Source: Candidatus Brocadiaceae bacterium | Lineage (GTDB): Bacteria; Planctomycetota; Brocadiia; Brocadiales; Scalinduaceae | Direction: 5' to 3' | Assembly (NCBI GenBank): GCA_919901575.1 | Contig: CAKKPF010000031.1 | Coordinates: 1-32,296, forward strand | Length of the DNA stretch: 32,296 nucleotides | Part shown: piece by piece, positions 7,987 to 20,245 of the stretch | Numbering within the stretch: position 1 is the first letter of the stretch | Layout: each line of letters starts with the position of its first letter | The notes under the pieces: model-generated | What the model saw: the letters and a program-made list of their open reading frames with translations, nothing else | Database searches by the model: none | What the model was told of the DNA's origin: nothing | Translations under genes and position numbers: made by a program

Positions 7987-8445
7987 ATGACTTTTCAAGT
8001 TTATAGGAAAGGAATGGGTGTACATGCGAGGAGTGCGGTAGCAGGTCTCTTTGGTCTTGCTGCAATATTTGCCGCATACTCTTTATATGGGGCGTTGATA
8101 AACCTTCCGGAATTCTATGCCGGTGCCAGGGTGCCTTTGCTGGATATACGTTTGACCTGGGGGGTTGTGGGTTCATGTGCCCTTTTTGTTTTGTGCGGCA
8201 TTTTTATATGTATATTTACAACTGGTTTTGAGATTGGGGTTAAGGGGCTAGATAATAAGTCCAAAAAAGCTGTTGAATTTTTCATAGAAACGCAGGCAGA
8301 GCTTCAAAAGGTTTCATGGCCGACAAGGAGCGAATTAATCGGATCAACAATTGTTGTTATCGTATGTTTGATAGTTTTGGGGGTGTATGTTTTTTGTGTT
8401 GACTGGGTAGTGTCGACTTTTATGAAAGCTATAGATATATTGTAA
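7987..8445 (+). CDS. secE: Preprotein translocase subunit SecE (long form)
   Basis: 152 aa; C-terminal FFIETQAELQKVSWPTRSELIGSTIVVIVCLIVLGVYVFCVDWVVS is the SecE core; position upstream of nusG. Confidence 0.93.
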   Translation: MTFQVYRKGMGVHARSAVAGLFGLAAIFAAYSLYGALINLPEFYAGARVPLLDIRLTWGVVGSCALFVLCGIFICIFTTGFEIGVKGLDNKSKKAVEFFIETQAELQKVSWPTRSELIGSTIVVIVCLIVLGVYVFCVDWVVSTFMKAIDIL

Positions 8446-8662
8446 TAAAGTTCTTAATGTCCAGGGTTGAGTGATAATAGCGTTGAACGCCTCAAGGTTT
8501 GAGTCCACGTCTATTCTACTAACACCACTAATTCAGAAATAACCGGGTGATACCCCGCCATTTTTCTACTAGGTAAGTTTCAACGAAAGAGTAACTGCCG
8601 GTAGCTAATATAAAAGATGTATCGTGTTTCTAGTTTTTAGACAAGGATTATTGTTTTGTGTT

Positions 8663-9211
8663 ATGGGGAAAAAGTGGTTTGTACTTCGTGTGCAAAGTAA
8701 CAAAGAGGATAAGGTCAAAAGTGATTTGGAGAAACGTATTAAGATCCAAGGAATTGAGAACCTTATCCCAAAGATTTTGGTGCTTAGTGAAAAGGTATCT
8801 GAAATCAAAGGCGGCAAGAAAAGAGTGGCCGAAAGGAAGATATATCCGGGTTATATAATGGCGGAAATAGAGGTTGATGAGAAGGGTGAGATTCCGGAAG
8901 AAGTGTGGTATATGATCCGTGAGGCGCCGGGAGCAGGTGACATTATTGGTGGAGACCGTAAGCCAATACCAATGAAAGATAGTGAGGTTGAGAAGCTATT
9001 AGAAAGAGTAGAGCGAGGGGAAGAAAAGCCGAAAGCAAAGATAGAATTTCGTAGGGGAGATAGGGTAAGGGTTAAAGAAGGACCTTTTGAGAACTTTGAT
9101 GGAGAAGTGGAAGAAGTCTTGCCAGCCAGCGGATGTTTAAAATTAATGCTTACGATTTTTGGTAGACCGACACCTGTAGAATTGGAATATTGGCAAGTTG
9201 AGGCAATATAA
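8663..9211 (+). CDS. nusG: Transcription termination/antitermination protein NusG
   Basis: MGKKWFVLRVQSNKEDKVKSDLEKRI ... FRRGDRVRVKEGPFENFDGEVEEV (KOW). Start placed at 8663 rather than 8624, since the native N-terminus is K-W-[FY]-V. Confidence 0.95.
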   Translation: MGKKWFVLRVQSNKEDKVKSDLEKRIKIQGIENLIPKILVLSEKVSEIKGGKKRVAERKIYPGYIMAEIEVDEKGEIPEEVWYMIREAPGAGDIIGGDRKPIPMKDSEVEKLLERVERGEEKPKAKIEFRRGDRVRVKEGPFENFDGEVEEVLPASGCLKLMLTIFGRPTPVELEYWQVEAI

Positions 9212-9238
9212 TATACATCATTTAGCGTAGGAAGTTTA

Positions 9239-9664
9239 ATGGCAAAAGAAGCTGTTACTAAAATAAAATTGCAAATTCCTGGAGGGAAAGCTACTCCAGC
9301 ACCTCCCGTAGGCCCTGCTTTAGGACAACATGGGGTGAATATAGGTCAATTTGTTACTCAATTCAACGAGAGGACTAAAGATGCCCAGGGAACGATAACA
9401 CCTGTAGAAATCTCAGTTTATAAGGATAAGTCATTTACTTTTATTATAAAGTCGCCCCCAGCTGCCGTATTGCTTAAGAAAGCTGCAGGAATAGCAAAGG
9501 GGTCTTCAGTGCCGAACAGGGACAAGATAGGCAAAGTAACAAGGTCGCAGATTGAAGAGATCGCAAAAGTAAAGCTGCCGGACCTTAATGTAAAGAATCT
9601 TGATATGGCCGGGAAGATTATCGAAGGCACTGCGCGGTCTATGGGTGTAACAGTAGAGGGCTAG
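9239..9664 (+). CDS. rplK: 50S ribosomal protein L11
   Basis: [30 protein letters not shown]. Confidence 0.98.
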   Translation: MAKEAVTKIKLQIPGGKATPAPPVGPALGQHGVNIGQFVTQFNERTKDAQGTITPVEISVYKDKSFTFIIKSPPAAVLLKKAAGIAKGSSVPNRDKIGKVTRSQIEEIAKVKLPDLNVKNLDMAGKIIEGTARSMGVTVEG

Positions 9665-9697
9665 AAATCTTTTGTATATGCGTAAAGGAAACTAATA

Positions 9698-10384
9698 ATG
9701 AAGTTTAGAAGTAAACGTTACGCCGAATCAAATAAAACGGTCGAGAAATCGAAGGAATATGAACTGAAAGAAGCGGTTTCAGTTTTAAAAACCTTTAAAA
9801 AAACTAAGTTCGACGAAACTGTTGACATGGTTATGAAATTGAGCGTTGATCCCAAGCATTCAGATCAGATAGTCCGTGGAACATTCTCTCTGCCGAAAGG
9901 GATTGGAAAAGAGGTCAGGGTAGTAGTCTTTGCCAGCGGAGATAAAATAAAGTTGGCACAGGAGGCTGGCGCCGTAGAGGCTGGCGGTGATGATTTGCTG
10001 AAAAAAGTCGAGGGAGGCTGGTTAGATTTTGATGTGGCGATTTCAACACCAGACATGATGGGTAAGGTGGGTAAATTAGGCAGGGTTTTGGGTCCACAGG
10101 GTAAGATGCCATCTCCAAAATCAGGTACGGTAACGAATGACATTCAAAATGCGGTTAAGGAATTTAAGGAAGGTAAGATAGAATATAGAACTGATTCTGG
10201 TGGTAATGTTCATGTGCCTGTAGGGAAAACATCCTTTTCTGATGAAGATCTGGTAGAGAATATTAAATCATTTATAAAGCATATTATTAGAAATAAGCCA
10301 CCCGCAGCAAAAGGAACCTTTGTTCAAAAAATATTTATTTCATCTTCTATGAGTCCCAGTGTAAGAGTTGCGCTGGCTGCATAG
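9698..10384 (+). CDS. rplA: 50S ribosomal protein L1
   Basis: GRVLGPQGKMPSPKSGTVTNDI signature. Confidence 0.98.
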   Translation: MKFRSKRYAESNKTVEKSKEYELKEAVSVLKTFKKTKFDETVDMVMKLSVDPKHSDQIVRGTFSLPKGIGKEVRVVVFASGDKIKLAQEAGAVEAGGDDLLKKVEGGWLDFDVAISTPDMMGKVGKLGRVLGPQGKMPSPKSGTVTNDIQNAVKEFKEGKIEYRTDSGGNVHVPVGKTSFSDEDLVENIKSFIKHIIRNKPPAAKGTFVQKIFISSSMSPSVRVALAA

Positions 10385-10413
10385 TTAAAATATTTTAGTA
10401 AATTCTAAGAAAA

Positions 10414-10935
10414 ATGTCTAAAGCGTTAAAGAAATTAATTGTAGACGAACTTATAGCTGACTATAAGGATAAAAAAAATCTTATTATAGCAAATTTTAAG
10501 GGAATAAACGCTCACCAGTCTAATGTGTTGAGAAGCGATCTGAGCGAGAAAGATATTAAGGTAAAGGTGGTAAAAAATTCTCTTGCCTCCATAGCATTTA
10601 AGGAAATAGGGATTTCAGGGCTTGGGCAAATGCTTGATGCCCAGTCGGTTATTGCATCAAGCGACGATGATCCTGTAATGTTAGCCAAAACGCTAAAGAA
10701 ATGTTCTAAAGAGATATCAGAATTTAAAATTATAGGTGGATGGGTTGATGGAGAGTTGATGTCGTTTGACAATATTAGCATCCTGGCATCAATTCCTTCC
10801 AGAGAAGTGGTTTTGACACAAATATTATTTGCGATACAAGCACCTTTAGTTCAGATAGCAAATGTATTCAACGCCACGGCAAGCAGCCTTTGTCGAGTTT
10901 TGCATGCGATAAAAGAGAAAAAGAGTGATGTTTAA
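10414..10935 (+). CDS. rplJ: 50S ribosomal protein L10
   Basis: 173 aa, L10-like (KVVKNSLASIAFKEIG), between rplA and rplL. Confidence 0.96.
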   Translation: MSKALKKLIVDELIADYKDKKNLIIANFKGINAHQSNVLRSDLSEKDIKVKVVKNSLASIAFKEIGISGLGQMLDAQSVIASSDDDPVMLAKTLKKCSKEISEFKIIGGWVDGELMSFDNISILASIPSREVVLTQILFAIQAPLVQIANVFNATASSLCRVLHAIKEKKSDV

Positions 10936-10970
10936 TATAAAGAAAGTTTGAAATGTAAAAGGAGGAAATT

Positions 10971-11390
10971 ATGGGAACAGATACAGAATTGAAGAAAACT
11001 GAACGTACTGAAAAAATTGCTCAGGTACTGGAACTGATTGAAGGGATGAGCTTGCTTGAGGCTTCTCAGTTGGTAGCGGCATTTGAGGAAAAATTTGGTG
11101 TCTCTGCTTCAGCAGCAATGGCAGTTCCGATGGGCGGTATGGCGACTGCCGGTGGAAAAGAGGCGGCTAAAGAAGAGAAATCTACTTTTGATGTTATTCT
11201 GAAGGAAGTTGGCGCAAACAAGATTCAGGTTATTAAGGCTGTTCGTGCAGAAACTTCTCTTGGTTTAAAAGAGGCAAAAGCATTGGTAGATAGCGCGCCA
11301 AAACCTGTTAAAGAAGGTGTTGCAAAGGATGAAGCAGAGAAGGCTAAAAAAGCATTAGAGGATGCTGGTGCAGTAGTTGAACTTGTGTGA
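10971..11390 (+). CDS. rplL: 50S ribosomal protein L7/L12
   Basis: [49 protein letters not shown]. Confidence 0.98.
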   Translation: MGTDTELKKTERTEKIAQVLELIEGMSLLEASQLVAAFEEKFGVSASAAMAVPMGGMATAGGKEAAKEEKSTFDVILKEVGANKIQVIKAVRAETSLGLKEAKALVDSAPKPVKEGVAKDEAEKAKKALEDAGAVVELV

Positions 11391-11439
11391 GGTAAATTAA
11401 GAAGACCTTTTTTGAACGCTACATAAAAGAAATATAAGA

Positions 11440-14400
11440 ATGAAAAAGATGGACGTAAGAAATTATGGTAAAGTCGCCGATGTAATTGAGATGCCTGACC
11501 TGATTAGGACGCAGACTAAGGCTTATGCTGCTTTCCTGCAGGAAGAGGTGCTTCCAAATAAGCGCAAAAATATAGGTTTGGAAGCCATTCTGCAAGAGAC
11601 TTTTCCAATAAAAAACTACAACGAAACGGTAAACTTAGAGTATATAAAATACGAAATAGGAAAACCACGTTATGGCCCGGATGAATGTAGAAAATTGAAG
11701 TTGATATATGGCAAACCTCTCAGAGTCTGGTTAAGATTAAACAAGGAAGAGCCTGTAGAGGAGGCGGTGTATTTGGGAGAAATCCCTGTTATGATTGGCG
11801 GCGGCGAATTCATAATTAACGGAACTGAGAGGGTCATAGTAACTCAACTTCATCGCTCACCAGGAGTGGATTTTGTTGAAGAACTGCATTCAGAGAAGAG
11901 AATGCATTCTTGCAGGATTATCCCGGAACGCGGCAGTTGGATTGAGGTTGAAGTTGGGAAAAAAGATATTTTAACTACCAAGGTTGATCAAAGTGGTAAA
12001 TTTCCTGCGACGTGTTTCCTGAGAGCAATGTCAGAGAAATATTCAAAAGACGAAGACATTATCAGGCTTTTTTACGAAACTGAAACAGTTAGTATTAAAG
12101 ATTCTGCTTCGATAAATAAACTTAAAGATAAGTATTTAGTTGGTCGGTTAATTAACCCTCAGACCGGTGAAATTATATTAGAAGCTGGACGGCAAATAAC
12201 CGAGGATATGGTTAATGTTATATCAAACTCAAATCTTAAAAAGATTGAAGTTATTAAGAGTATGGATGATCCTCTGATACTTAATACTCTGGAAACTGAT
12301 TATACAGAATCGCATGAAGATGCATTATTAAAGGTTTATACAAGATTTAGGCCAGGTAACCCTCAGCAGTTGGATAAGGCAAAACAACTGTTTCATGATA
12401 AATTCTTTGATGCAAAAAGATATAAATTAGGTCTTGTGGGACGATTTAGGTTAAATAGGAAATTAGGGCAGGAAGTATCTGAAAGTGAAATGACTTTGAA
12501 ACCGGAAGATTATATAAATTCTATCAAGTATATCGTAACACTTAGAAGAGACGAGGGACGTATTGACGACATAGATCATCTCGGCAATAGGCGCCTCCGA
12601 ACTATTGATGAGCTATTTGGAGAAGAATTGCGTAAAGGATTCCTTAAGCTTAGAAGAACAGTCCAGGAAAGGATGAATACTAAAGATCTTGAGCAGTTGA
12701 CGCCAAGAATTCTCATAAACTCTAGAACAATCTTTTCAGCAATAGAATATTTCTTTAGTCGTGGTGAACTTTCTCAGGTATTAGATCAGACTAATCCATT
12801 AGCACAGCTTACACATGAACGAAGATTAAGTGCTTTAGGGCCAGGTGGTCTTAATAGGAAAAGAGCCGGTTTTGAGGTGAGAGATGTTCACATCTCTCAC
12901 TATGGGCGAATATGTCCGATTGAGACTCCGGAGGGTACAAATATTGGTTTGATTGCATCATTAAGTATATATGCTGCAACGGATGAGTATGGTTTTCTAA
13001 TTTCTCCTTACCTGAAGGTCAAAAACGGCAAATTGACAGATGAGATTGTTTACCTTCGCGCCGATGAGGAAGAAGGTAAAACACTTGTACCTGCTGATAC
13101 GCGGACGTATTTTGGAGATAAAGGTTTAAACAATGAGGTCCTTGCACGTTTTAGTGGAGATTTCAAGCTTGTAAATGTAAAGGATGTTGATTACATGGAC
13201 GTGTCGCCAAAACAGTTGGTAGGAGTATCTACAAGCCTGATCCCATTTCTTGAACACAGTGATGCGAACAGGGCATTAATGGGGTCAAACATGCAAAGGC
13301 AAGCCGTGCCGTTATTAATAACCGAGCCACCACTTGTTGCTACAGGTATGGAAAGAATGGTTGCGCAAAATTCCAGTATGGTTGTTCGCTCTGAAAATGC
13401 CGGCACAGTTACTAAAGTAGATGGTGAACAAATAGTTATTAACGATAGTGATATATACAATCTAAGGAAATATGTTGGCTTAAACGAAGGAACCTGTTTA
13501 AACCAGAAACCTATAGTGATAGAGGGGCAAAAGGTAAGAAAGAATGAAATTATTGCTGATGGCGCTGCTACTTGTAATGGTGAATTGAGTTTGGGCAGAA
13601 ATGTATTGGTGGCCTTTATGACATGGGATGGTTACAATTTTGAGGACGCTATTGTGATAAGTGAAAGTTTGCTCAAGAATGACAGTTATACGTCAATTCA
13701 TAGAGATGAGTTTGAGGTGGAGATCAGGGAGACAACACTTGGGAGAGAGGAGTTTACCAGGGATATACCAAATGTTTCCGAGAAAGCCCTCAGTAATTTA
13801 GACGAAAACGGTATAATTCGTATTGGAACGAAGGTTAAACCGTCAGATATTCTTGTGGGAAAAATTGCTCCAAAGAGTAGAAGTGAGCTGTCTCCGGAAG
13901 AAAAACTTTTACATGCAATTTTTGGCAGAGCCGGAGAGGACGTTAAGAATGTTTCTTTGGAAGTACCATCAGGCGTAGAAGGGATTGTCATAAATACACA
14001 GCTTTTCTCCCGAAGGGCCAATCTGTCAGACGAAAAAAGACAAAAAGTTACGAATGAAATAAAAGGTGAGGAAGATAAATTCGATAAAGCAATATCAAAA
14101 GAATTTGTGAAAATGATAAAAGAGCTGGAACAGGTTTTTGACGGTGCTCTTGTAAATTTGGAGACAGACCAGCCTTTGAAAGTATCATACGGGACAGACG
14201 TCAATCGTATTCTTGATTTGCAGGAGCAATTTGATATTGGGAACTTCGATTCTGGTAGTAATAAGAGGAAAAGTGAAAAAGCATCGAAAGTTTGTGATGA
14301 ATATAATGAAAAAATTGAATCTTTGAAAGAAGAGAAGAATACAAAAATAAGTCAACTAAAAAGGGGTGATGAATTACCAAGTGGCGTATTAGAAGTGGCA

Positions 14401-15123
14401 AAGGTCTCTATTGCAACGAAAAGGAGGCTGTCTGTTGGAGATAAAATGGCAGGCAGGCATGGTAACAAGGGAGTCATAGCCAGGATCCTGCCAGTGGAAG
14501 ATATGCCATGTTTGGAAGATGGAACACCCGTTGAGATGGTTTTGAATCCGCTGGGAGTTCCTTCCAGGATGAATGTGGGTCAAATCCTGGAAACACATCT
14601 GGGCTGGGCTGCAAAAAAATTGAACTTCCAGGCTGTTACACCTATTTTTGATGGGGCGAAAGAATCTGAAATAAGAGATACCTTGAAGGAGGCAGGACTT
14701 CCAGAGGACGGTAAGACTACGTTGTATGATGGTTATACAGGCGAACCATTTAACCAAAAGGTGGCAGTTGGGTATATGTATATGATGAAGCTGCATCACT
14801 TAGTTGATGAAAAGGTACACGCCAGAGCCACAGGGCCGTATTCCTTAATAACGCAACAACCTCTTGGAGGAAAGGCAAGGTTCGGTGGGCAAAGGTTTGG
14901 AGAAATGGAAGTATGGGCATTGGAAGCTTATGGGGCGGCTTATAATTTACAAGAACTTCTCACAGTGAAAAGTGATGATGTAGAGGGTCGTACCAGAATT
15001 TATGAATCTATGGTTAAGGGTAAGAATACGCTGGAGGCTGGAACACCTGCATCATTCGAAGTACTGACTAAAGAGCTTGAGGGGCTTGGGCTTTCCTTGA
15101 CACTTGAGAAAGAAGTGTTTTAA
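11440..15123 (+). CDS. rpoB: DNA-directed RNA polymerase subunit beta
   Basis: 1227 aa; [39 protein letters not shown] and [24 protein letters not shown]. Confidence 0.99.
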   Translation: MKKMDVRNYGKVADVIEMPDLIRTQTKAYAAFLQEEVLPNKRKNIGLEAILQETFPIKNYNETVNLEYIKYEIGKPRYGPDECRKLKLIYGKPLRVWLRLNKEEPVEEAVYLGEIPVMIGGGEFIINGTERVIVTQLHRSPGVDFVEELHSEKRMHSCRIIPERGSWIEVEVGKKDILTTKVDQSGKFPATCFLRAMSEKYSKDEDIIRLFYETETVSIKDSASINKLKDKYLVGRLINPQTGEIILEAGRQITEDMVNVISNSNLKKIEVIKSMDDPLILNTLETDYTESHEDALLKVYTRFRPGNPQQLDKAKQLFHDKFFDAKRYKLGLVGRFRLNRKLGQEVSESEMTLKPEDYINSIKYIVTLRRDEGRIDDIDHLGNRRLRTIDELFGEELRKGFLKLRRTVQERMNTKDLEQLTPRILINSRTIFSAIEYFFSRGELSQVLDQTNPLAQLTHERRLSALGPGGLNRKRAGFEVRDVHISHYGRICPIETPEGTNIGLIASLSIYAATDEYGFLISPYLKVKNGKLTDEIVYLRADEEEGKTLVPADTRTYFGDKGLNNEVLARFSGDFKLVNVKDVDYMDVSPKQLVGVSTSLIPFLEHSDANRALMGSNMQRQAVPLLITEPPLVATGMERMVAQNSSMVVRSENAGTVTKVDGEQIVINDSDIYNLRKYVGLNEGTCLNQKPIVIEGQKVRKNEIIADGAATCNGELSLGRNVLVAFMTWDGYNFEDAIVISESLLKNDSYTSIHRDEFEVEIRETTLGREEFTRDIPNVSEKALSNLDENGIIRIGTKVKPSDILVGKIAPKSRSELSPEEKLLHAIFGRAGEDVKNVSLEVPSGVEGIVINTQLFSRRANLSDEKRQKVTNEIKGEEDKFDKAISKEFVKMIKELEQVFDGALVNLETDQPLKVSYGTDVNRILDLQEQFDIGNFDSGSNKRKSEKASKVCDEYNEKIESLKEEKNTKISQLKRGDELPSGVLEVAKVSIATKRRLSVGDKMAGRHGNKGVIARILPVEDMPCLEDGTPVEMVLNPLGVPSRMNVGQILETHLGWAAKKLNFQAVTPIFDGAKESEIRDTLKEAGLPEDGKTTLYDGYTGEPFNQKVAVGYMYMMKLHHLVDEKVHARATGPYSLITQQPLGGKARFGGQRFGEMEVWALEAYGAAYNLQELLTVKSDDVEGRTRIYESMVKGKNTLEAGTPASFEVLTKELEGLGLSLTLEKEVF

Positions 15124-15217
15124 ACACTTTCAATCGTTGTAAGCTTTACTCTAAAAGTGAATAAGTTAAAGTAATTAAAATTTATCTCTTTTTTTAACAA
15201 TAAATGGAGATTAGCTA

Positions 15218-18200
15218 ATGACAGTTTGCACATATGAAAAGATAAACGAATACAGCTCCGTGAGGATATCCTTATCATCAGCAGAGAGTATCAGGAGCAA
15301 GTCGTATGGTGAAATAAAAAAACCAGAAACAATAAATTATCGTACATATCGTGCAGAGAAAGATGGGCTGTTTTGTGAGCGAATTTTTGGTCCAGAGCGT
15401 AATTGGGAATGTTTTTGCGGAAAATATAAAGGTATTAAGCATAAAGGGATTATCTGTGATAGATGCGGGGTCAAAGTAACTCATTCTCGCGTAAGAAGAA
15501 AAAGGATGGGACATATTAGCTTGGCAGCGCCTGTCGTTCATATTTGGTTTTTTAAGGCAATGCCTTCGAGAATAGGAACGCTTTTAGGTATGAAAACTAA
15601 CGTTTTGGAAAGGATTATATATTTCCAGGGCTATGTTGTGATAAATCCGGGAAATACGGCGCTTAAGGAATATCAATTATTGACAGTCGATGAGTATGCA
15701 GAGGCCCAGGAAAAATATGGAGAAGGTAATTTCCGCGCTGGCATGGGAGCCGAAGCTATACGGACGATACTGCAAAACCTGGATTTAGAGAAAATATCGA
15801 AAGATCTTAGGGTAGAGCTTAAAGAAACAAAATCTAAACAGCGAACTAAGGATATAATAAAGAGATTAGCAATTGTTGAATCATTTAAAAATTCAGGAAA
15901 CGAGCCTGAGTGGATGGTTTTGGACGTTGTTCCGGTTATTCCTCCGGATTTGAGACCTTTGGTGTTATTGGAAAGTGGAGACTTTGCCAGTTCAGACTTG
16001 AACGACCTTTACAGACGAATAATTAATCGAAATAATCGTCTTAAAAAACTGATAGACCTTAATGCGCCTGAAGTAATAATTAGAAATGAGAAAAGAATGT
16101 TGCAACAGGCGGTGGACGCGCTTTTTGATAATGGCAGAGGTAAACGTCCTATCCTGGGAAGCAATAGCCGTCCCTTGAAATCTCTGACTGATATGATCAA
16201 GGGAAAACAGGGAAGATTCAGGGAAAATCTGCTTGGTAAGAGGGTTGATTATTCTGCGCGATCAGTAATAGTCGTTGGCCCCGAACTTAAATTAAGCCAA
16301 TGCGGGATACCCAAAAAGATTGCACTTGAATTATTTCAACCATTCATAATCCGACGCTTAAGGGAAATTGGGTTGGCGGATACAATAAAGAGTGCAAAAA
16401 AAATGTTGCTGAGACAAGATGAAGAAGTTTGGGACATTCTTGATGATGTTGTAAGGAAGCATCTGGTTTTGCTTAATAGGGCGCCTACATTGCATCGTAT
16501 GGGGATTCAGGCGTTTGAGCCGATTCTCGTAGAAGGTAATGCGATCAAGCTGCATCCATTAGTGTGTCGTGGATTCAATGCAGACTTTGATGGAGACCAA
16601 ATGGCAGTTCATTTGCCTCTTTCTATCGAGGCTCAAATTGAAGCAAGAACTCTAATGCTATCGGTTAATAATATTTTTTCTCCTGCTTCGGGCGAACCTA
16701 TAATTACCCCTTCTCAGGATATTGTTTTGGGTTGTTATTTTTTGACGACTATGACAGGCGAAAAAGAAGAAGAAAAACTGAGAAGCTTCAGTAATTATGA
16801 CGAAGTATTGTTGGCTTACGCATTGAAAAAAATTAATGTTCATACTCAGATTAAACTCAGATTAGCCCCAGACAAATCTGTTAAGAATGGCGAGGGTGAA
16901 CAGAGCGGGGATGGGTTATGTACTACTACCGTAGGCCGTGTTGTATTTAACGAAACCTTGCCTCCTGAGCTACCTTTTTATAACTATCCTCTTGACCATA
17001 AGGCAATAAAAAGCATTATCCAGGATTGTTATAACATTTTAGGAAAAGAGGCCACTATTGACCTGTTAGACAAAATCAAGGAGATAGGTTTTAAGGAGTG
17101 TACAAAGGCCGGCCTTTCTCTTTCGATAATGGATTTAAAAATGCCAAAGAAGAAGGCTCAGATATTGGAGAAAACTCTGAAAGAGGTGGAAAAAACACAA
17201 AAATTATACCATAGGGGTATTATCACGGAAGGCGAAAGGTATAATCAGGTAATAGATACCTGGACATATGCCGGGGAAATGGTGGCGGAGGAGATGCTTG
17301 ATGAACTTAAGAACGATGTAAGAGGTGGGAAACCATACCTTAACCCGGTATATTTAATGTCTGCATCAGGCGCCAGGGGCAGTACCCAGCAGTTGAGACA
17401 GCTTGCGGGTATGAGAGGCTTAATGGCTAAACCGTCAGGCAAGATAATAGAGACGCCAATTAAAGCAAACTTTCGCGAAGGGTTAAGCGTATTGGAATAT
17501 TTTAGCTCAACCCATGGTGCCCGAAAAGGGTTAGCTGATACAGCATTAAAAACAGCAGATTCTGGTTATTTAACAAGGAAACTTGCAGATGTTGCACAAA
17601 ATGTTATTGTCACCTGTTATGATTGTGGAACAGTTAATGGAATTAGTAAGAGCGCCGTTTACAGAGGTGACCGTGTTGAGGTCCCTCTTTACAAAATTAT
17701 AACTGGCAGAGTGTCTTTGAATAATATTGTGGATTTGGTTAATGATGAGAAAATTGTTAAGGAAAACGAATTGATTACAGAAGAGAAAGCAAAGAAGATT
17801 GAAGCTCTGGGATATGAGAAAATTCGTGTACGCTCTGCATTAACATGTGAGGTGCCGCAAGGTTTGTGTGTTAAGTGCTATGGCATGGATCGTTCTAAAG
17901 GTAAATTGGTAGAAGAAGGTACAGCGGTGGGAATCATTGCTGCCGAATCAATAGGAGAACCTGGCACTCAATTAACCATGAAAACATTTCATATCGGTGG
18001 AACTGCGACACGGTCAATTGAAGAATCAGAAATTAGGGTTAGGAGAGCTGGCAGAGTCATCTATAGTAATCTGAATGTAGTAGAAAATCCACGAGGAGAA
18101 AATATTACTCTGGGAGGCAAGGGAGAAATCCTCATCGTTGATGATAAAGACAGGCAAATCGAAAAACATGCAGTGCCACTTGGTGCCATGGTTTTAGTAA

Positions 18201-19327
18201 AAGATAACGAAAAAGTTGTAGTGAGGCGTACAATAATCAAATGGGACCCCCACATGACTCCAATACTTGCTGAGATGGCTGGTAAGGTTCGTTTCGAAGA
18301 TATAATAGAAAATAAAACTATGCGTAAGGAATATGATGCTGTAACCCGTATTAAAAGAAAGGTGATTGTAGAACATAAAGGAGACCTTCATCCTCAAATA
18401 ATTATTGAGGACAGTACCGGGAAAATCCAGGGGCTTTATCCAATACCAGAGAAGGCGCATATAGAGGTCGAAGAGGGATCAAAGGTTATTGCCGGTACGC
18501 TTCTGGCTAAAACGCCCAGAGAAATTACAAGAACCGAGGACATAACGGGTGGGCTGCCCAGAGTATCAGAGATTTTTGAGGCGAGGAAGCCAAAGGATCC
18601 TGCTGTAATGAGTGAAATTGACGGTATAGTCGAACTTGGCGAAAAGAGGCGAGGTAAAAGGACGATAATTGTTAAAGGTGAATCAGGAATGGAAGTAGAA
18701 CATCTTGTTCCTCGCGGTAAGCATCTAAGGGTACACAGGGGAGATCGTGTGAAAGCAGGAGATCCATTGGTAGAAGGGCCTCTTGTTCTTCAGGATATAT
18801 TAAGGATTTGCGGGGAAGAAGAATTACAGCAGTATACATTGAAGGAAGTTCAAAATGTTTATCGTTCGCAGAATGTGCCAATTGACGATAAGCATGTTGA
18901 AATAATTATCTCACAGATGTTGCGGAAAGTGCAGGTAGACGAAACTAACGATGCAAAATTACTGCAAGGTGCGATTATTGATAAATTTAAGTTTAAAGAA
19001 ATAAATAAGAAGGTAAAAGAGAGTGGTGGTAAGCCTGCCAGTGCCGAACCATTATTATTGGGAATTACTAAAGCCTCCGTACAAGCCGATAGTTTTATAT
19101 CAGCGGCATCTTTCCAGGAGACAACCAAGGTATTAACAAAAGCTGCTTTAGAAGGAAGTAGGGATATGCTTGTAGGCCTGAAGGAAAATGTAATCCTTGG
19201 GCATTTGGTGCCAACTGGAACGGGATACAAACCATACCAAAGAATGCTTATGGAGAAAGATGAAATAGAAACATCTGGTGATAAGATTGATGAGAAGGAC
19301 GAGTTGTTACCAACGTTATCTAATTAA
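15218..19327 (+). CDS. rpoC: DNA-directed RNA polymerase subunit beta'
   Basis: 1369 aa; [16 protein letters not shown] catalytic motif, N-terminal zinc ribbon CFCGKYK...CDRCGV. Confidence 0.99.
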   Translation: MTVCTYEKINEYSSVRISLSSAESIRSKSYGEIKKPETINYRTYRAEKDGLFCERIFGPERNWECFCGKYKGIKHKGIICDRCGVKVTHSRVRRKRMGHISLAAPVVHIWFFKAMPSRIGTLLGMKTNVLERIIYFQGYVVINPGNTALKEYQLLTVDEYAEAQEKYGEGNFRAGMGAEAIRTILQNLDLEKISKDLRVELKETKSKQRTKDIIKRLAIVESFKNSGNEPEWMVLDVVPVIPPDLRPLVLLESGDFASSDLNDLYRRIINRNNRLKKLIDLNAPEVIIRNEKRMLQQAVDALFDNGRGKRPILGSNSRPLKSLTDMIKGKQGRFRENLLGKRVDYSARSVIVVGPELKLSQCGIPKKIALELFQPFIIRRLREIGLADTIKSAKKMLLRQDEEVWDILDDVVRKHLVLLNRAPTLHRMGIQAFEPILVEGNAIKLHPLVCRGFNADFDGDQMAVHLPLSIEAQIEARTLMLSVNNIFSPASGEPIITPSQDIVLGCYFLTTMTGEKEEEKLRSFSNYDEVLLAYALKKINVHTQIKLRLAPDKSVKNGEGEQSGDGLCTTTVGRVVFNETLPPELPFYNYPLDHKAIKSIIQDCYNILGKEATIDLLDKIKEIGFKECTKAGLSLSIMDLKMPKKKAQILEKTLKEVEKTQKLYHRGIITEGERYNQVIDTWTYAGEMVAEEMLDELKNDVRGGKPYLNPVYLMSASGARGSTQQLRQLAGMRGLMAKPSGKIIETPIKANFREGLSVLEYFSSTHGARKGLADTALKTADSGYLTRKLADVAQNVIVTCYDCGTVNGISKSAVYRGDRVEVPLYKIITGRVSLNNIVDLVNDEKIVKENELITEEKAKKIEALGYEKIRVRSALTCEVPQGLCVKCYGMDRSKGKLVEEGTAVGIIAAESIGEPGTQLTMKTFHIGGTATRSIEESEIRVRRAGRVIYSNLNVVENPRGENITLGGKGEILIVDDKDRQIEKHAVPLGAMVLVKDNEKVVVRRTIIKWDPHMTPILAEMAGKVRFEDIIENKTMRKEYDAVTRIKRKVIVEHKGDLHPQIIIEDSTGKIQGLYPIPEKAHIEVEEGSKVIAGTLLAKTPREITRTEDITGGLPRVSEIFEARKPKDPAVMSEIDGIVELGEKRRGKRTIIVKGESGMEVEHLVPRGKHLRVHRGDRVKAGDPLVEGPLVLQDILRICGEEELQQYTLKEVQNVYRSQNVPIDDKHVEIIISQMLRKVQVDETNDAKLLQGAIIDKFKFKEINKKVKESGGKPASAEPLLLGITKASVQADSFISAASFQETTKVLTKAALEGSRDMLVGLKENVILGHLVPTGTGYKPYQRMLMEKDEIETSGDKIDEKDELLPTLSN

Positions 19328-19343
19328 GTTAGAGGGATAATTT

Positions 19344-19715
19344 ATGCCGACAATAAATCAGTTAATAAGAAAAGGTAGAAAAAAGGTATTAAAGAAGAGT
19401 AAAAGTATTGATTTAGAGGGATGCCCGCAAAAAAAAGGTGTTTGTCTTCAGGTTATGACGCGGACGCCTAAAAAACCTAATTCCGCTTTGAGGAAGGTTG
19501 CAAGGGTAAGATTGACAAGTGGAAAAGAAGTTACGGCTTATATACCTGGCGAAGGACACAATTTACAGGAGCATTCTATAGTTTTGATAAGGGGTGGAAG
19601 GGTACGTGACCTTCCAGGAGTTAAATACCACATAATAAGAGGTAAATTGGATACAGCAGGAGTAGATGGTAGAAAGCGCAGCAGGTCGAAATACGGGGCA
19701 AAAGGTTCAAAATGA
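19344..19715 (+). CDS. rpsL: 30S ribosomal protein S12
   Basis: [43 protein letters not shown]. Confidence 0.99.
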   Translation: MPTINQLIRKGRKKVLKKSKSIDLEGCPQKKGVCLQVMTRTPKKPNSALRKVARVRLTSGKEVTAYIPGEGHNLQEHSIVLIRGGRVRDLPGVKYHIIRGKLDTAGVDGRKRSRSKYGAKGSK

Positions 19716-19755
19716 TCTTTAGTTTTTAGTTACTTGATGGTGTGGGAGACAATAA

Positions 19756-20229
19756 ATGTCACTGGAATATAGAAGTACAGAAGTTTTTCTGCGGCCAGAT
19801 GTGCGTTTTAAAAGTATTTTGGTTACTAAGTTTATCAATAATTTAATGCATAAAGGTAAGAAAAGTGTTGCTGAGAAAGTTTTTTATCAGGCCACAGATA
19901 TATTACAAACAAGATTTCCCGATAAAGAGCCTTTGGAAATAGTTGAGACTGCCATTAATAACGTAAAACCGTTGGTTGAAGTAAAGTCAAAACGTGTCGG
20001 TGGGGCGACTTATCAGGTTCCGGTTGAGGTGTCTAGAAAGAGGCAATTATCACTGGGCATTAGATGGATTCTTGAAGCAACACGAAGCAAGAAAGGTAAA
20101 GCAACACATCAAAAACTGGCGTATGAACTATCAGATGCATATAAGAAGCAGGGTGTGTCAATAACCAAGCGCGAAAATACTCACAAAATGGCGGAGGCAA
20201 ATAAAGCCTTTGCTCATTTTGCATGGTGA
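19756..20229 (+). CDS. rpsG: 30S ribosomal protein S7
   Basis: 157 aa; [44 protein letters not shown]. Confidence 0.99.
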   Translation: MSLEYRSTEVFLRPDVRFKSILVTKFINNLMHKGKKSVAEKVFYQATDILQTRFPDKEPLEIVETAINNVKPLVEVKSKRVGGATYQVPVEVSRKRQLSLGIRWILEATRSKKGKATHQKLAYELSDAYKKQGVSITKRENTHKMAEANKAFAHFAW

Positions 20230-20245
20230 TACAAGGTTTATATAT

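Noticed and set aside
7987-8445. SecE N-terminal extension with extra hydrophobic segments as a possible novel fusion.
   Set aside because: Long SecE with additional N-terminal TM segments is known in several bacteria, including E. coli; nothing distinctive seen.
12745-12860. RpoB rifampicin region and S12 Lys42/Lys87-type sites checked for natural resistance changes.
   Set aside because: Key positions (D516, H526, S531 equivalents; TPKKPNS in S12) are wild-type-like; only mild substitutions (N518T, S522A, K527E equivalents).
13191-14799. Several antisense ORFs within rpoB (and similar ones in rpoC, tuf, fusA and ribosomal genes).
   Set aside because: They lie fully antisense to well-supported conserved genes and show low-complexity Ser/Leu/Ile-rich shadow composition.
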